DNA of 13,951 nucleotides from an uncultured Clostridia bacterium (GTDB lineage: Bacteria; Bacillota; Clostridia; Oscillospirales; Oscillospiraceae), in contig CALICR010000106.1 of NCBI GenBank assembly GCA_938049125.1, positions 1 through 13,951 on the forward strand. The letters run 5' to 3'. Of the stretch, positions 13,066 to 13,951 are shown piece after piece (the first letter of the stretch is position 1; every line of letters starts with the position of its first letter). The notes beneath the pieces were generated by a model. It was not told the DNA's origin. It did not search any database and was given only the letters and a program-made list of their open reading frames with translations. The translations under genes and the position numbers were made by a program.

Positions 13066-13951
13066 TCAGGGACGGTCCAGGAGGTTCGTCATGCTCCGGA
13101 GGCTGATGCCCAGGGTGGAGAGGTTGTGCAGCGCTGCCGAGGTGGCGGGCGGCAGAACGCCCAGCGCGCCGAGGACGATGAGCGAGCCGTTGAAGCCGAT
13201 GACGAAGCGGTAATTCGCGTGGATGCGCTTCATGAGCGCCTGGGAGAGCTGCCGCAGCACCAGCAGGTCCGTGAGGCTCCCGGCGGGGATGGTCACGTCG
13301 GCGATCTCCCGGGCGATGGCTGCGCCGTCGCTGACGGCGATGCCCGCGTTGGCCGCGGAGAGAGCCGGGGTGTCGTTGATGCCGTCGCCCAGCATGAGGA
13401 CCGTGTGGCCCTCGTCCCGGGCCTGCTTCACGAAGGCGGCCTTGTCCTCGGGCAGGACCTCGGCGCGGTACTCGTCCACACCCACCTGGGCGGCGATGGC
13501 GGCGGCGGTGCGCTCGCTGTCGCCGGTCAGCATGACGGTCTTTTGGATGCCCATGCGCCGCAGGGCCGCGATGACGTCCCGCGCCTCCTCGCGGAGCGGG
13601 TCGGCGATGCAGATGACCGCCGCCAGCTCGCCGCCGATGCAGAGGTAGAGGTGCGAGCAGGAGTCGGGCAGCGCATCGAAGCGCGCCTGCTCCCCGGCGG
13701 GAATGGTACAGTGCTCGTCCTCGAAGACGAAGTGGGCGCTGCCGACGAGGACCCGGGTGCCGCTGACGGCACTGACGATGCCGTGGGCCACCAGGTATTC
13801 CACCTCGGAGTGCATCTCCTCGTGGGCGAGGCCGCGGCTGCGGGCCTCCTGGACCACGGCGGTGGCCATGGAGTGGGGGAAGTGCTCCTCCAGGCAGGCG
13901 GCCAGGCGCAGCATATCGTCCGGCTTCCGGCCGCCGAAGGGCACGACGTCC
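13066..13951 (-). CDS. Heavy-metal-translocating P-type ATPase, C-terminal part (5' end outside window)
   Basis: About 295 residues of the C-terminal half; the frame runs open off the right edge, so the GTG at 13944 is internal and not the start. Visible parts are the end of the nucleotide-binding domain (HFPHSMATAVV, replacing the usual HP motif; GLAHEEMHSEVEYLVAHGIVS; GTRVLVGSAHF), then the P-domain with MLTGDSERTAAAIA and the MLGDGINDTPALSAANAGIAV hinge motif, and the last two membrane helices containing NYRFVIGFNGSLIV and TSAALHNLSTLGIS. The HN in the last helix is a likely metal ligand. The DKTGTLT motif and metal-binding CPx-type motif would lie beyond the window, so the ion cannot be decided; Mn/Zn/Co-type exporters of the CtpC/P1B group are possible. 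The gene ends in a good terminator. Confidence 0.92.
   Translation of the reverse strand, partial: DVVPFGGRKPDDMLRLAACLEEHFPHSMATAVVQEARSRGLAHEEMHSEVEYLVAHGIVSAVSGTRVLVGSAHFVFEDEHCTIPAGEQARFDALPDSCSHLYLCIGGELAAVICIADPLREEARDVIAALRRMGIQKTVMLTGDSERTAAAIAAQVGVDEYRAEVLPEDKAAFVKQARDEGHTVLMLGDGINDTPALSAANAGIAVSDGAAIAREIADVTIPAGSLTDLLVLRQLSQALMKRIHANYRFVIGFNGSLIVLGALGVLPPATSAALHNLSTLGISLRSMTNLLDRP

Noticed and set aside
11810..13213. 467-codon open frame on + strand
   Set aside because: Antisense to the rRNA methyltransferase and ATPase; low-complexity translation, and it crosses the intergenic promoter and terminator.
1..13951. CRISPR arrays, tRNA or rRNA genes
   Set aside because: No regularly spaced repeats and no tRNA- or rRNA-like sequence noticed on either strand.

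Overview
The window is most likely from a GC-rich Clostridia/Firmicutes chromosome, perhaps a gut Oscillospiraceae-type organism. This is an inference. It rests on strong AGGAGG-type ribosome binding sites, housekeeping-sigma promoters (TTGACA/TATAAT-like), a DegV/FakB-type protein, an AzlCD pair and an RND permease with no adaptor or outer-membrane partner beside it. Most of the window is visibly very GC-rich. The stretch from about 4.95 to 6.43 kb is clearly AT-richer (about 33-43% GC in the 60-base lines I counted by hand).

Layout. 1-134: two tandem hairpins. 135-1256 (-): PLP-dependent aminotransferase with a ~140-nt structured leader. 1547/1586-2179 (+): ATC-hydrolase-like protein, divergent from the aminotransferase, with an in-frame TGA near its N-terminus. 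A perfect 12-bp palindrome lies midway between the two promoters. 2220-2750 (-): TetR-type regulator. 2863-3711 (+): DegV-family lipid-binding protein. These two share a divergent promoter region with a palindromic operator. 3845-4883 (+): azlC-azlD, a branched-chain amino acid exporter pair ending in a strong terminator. 4921-6180 (-): AT-rich two-gene unit made of a secreted protein broken by an in-frame TAA and a small zinc-ribbon membrane protein. 6477-7475 (-): type I asparaginase. 7660-11703 (+): a 1347-residue RND permease with a ~300-residue coiled-coil insertion and a palindrome over its -10 region. 11747-12925 (-): RlmI-like rRNA methyltransferase. 13066-13951 (-): C-terminal part of a heavy-metal P-type ATPase, running off the window.

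How the genes relate. Several genes touch amino-acid and sulfur metabolism (aminotransferase, ATC hydrolase, AzlCD, asparaginase), but most are separate transcription units closed by their own hairpin terminators. I do not see one multi-gene defence or biosynthesis system. The parts most worth a second look are the switch-like leader of the aminotransferase, the coiled-coil-inserted RND permease and its operator, the AT-rich secreted/membrane pair, and the two genes interrupted by in-frame stops.
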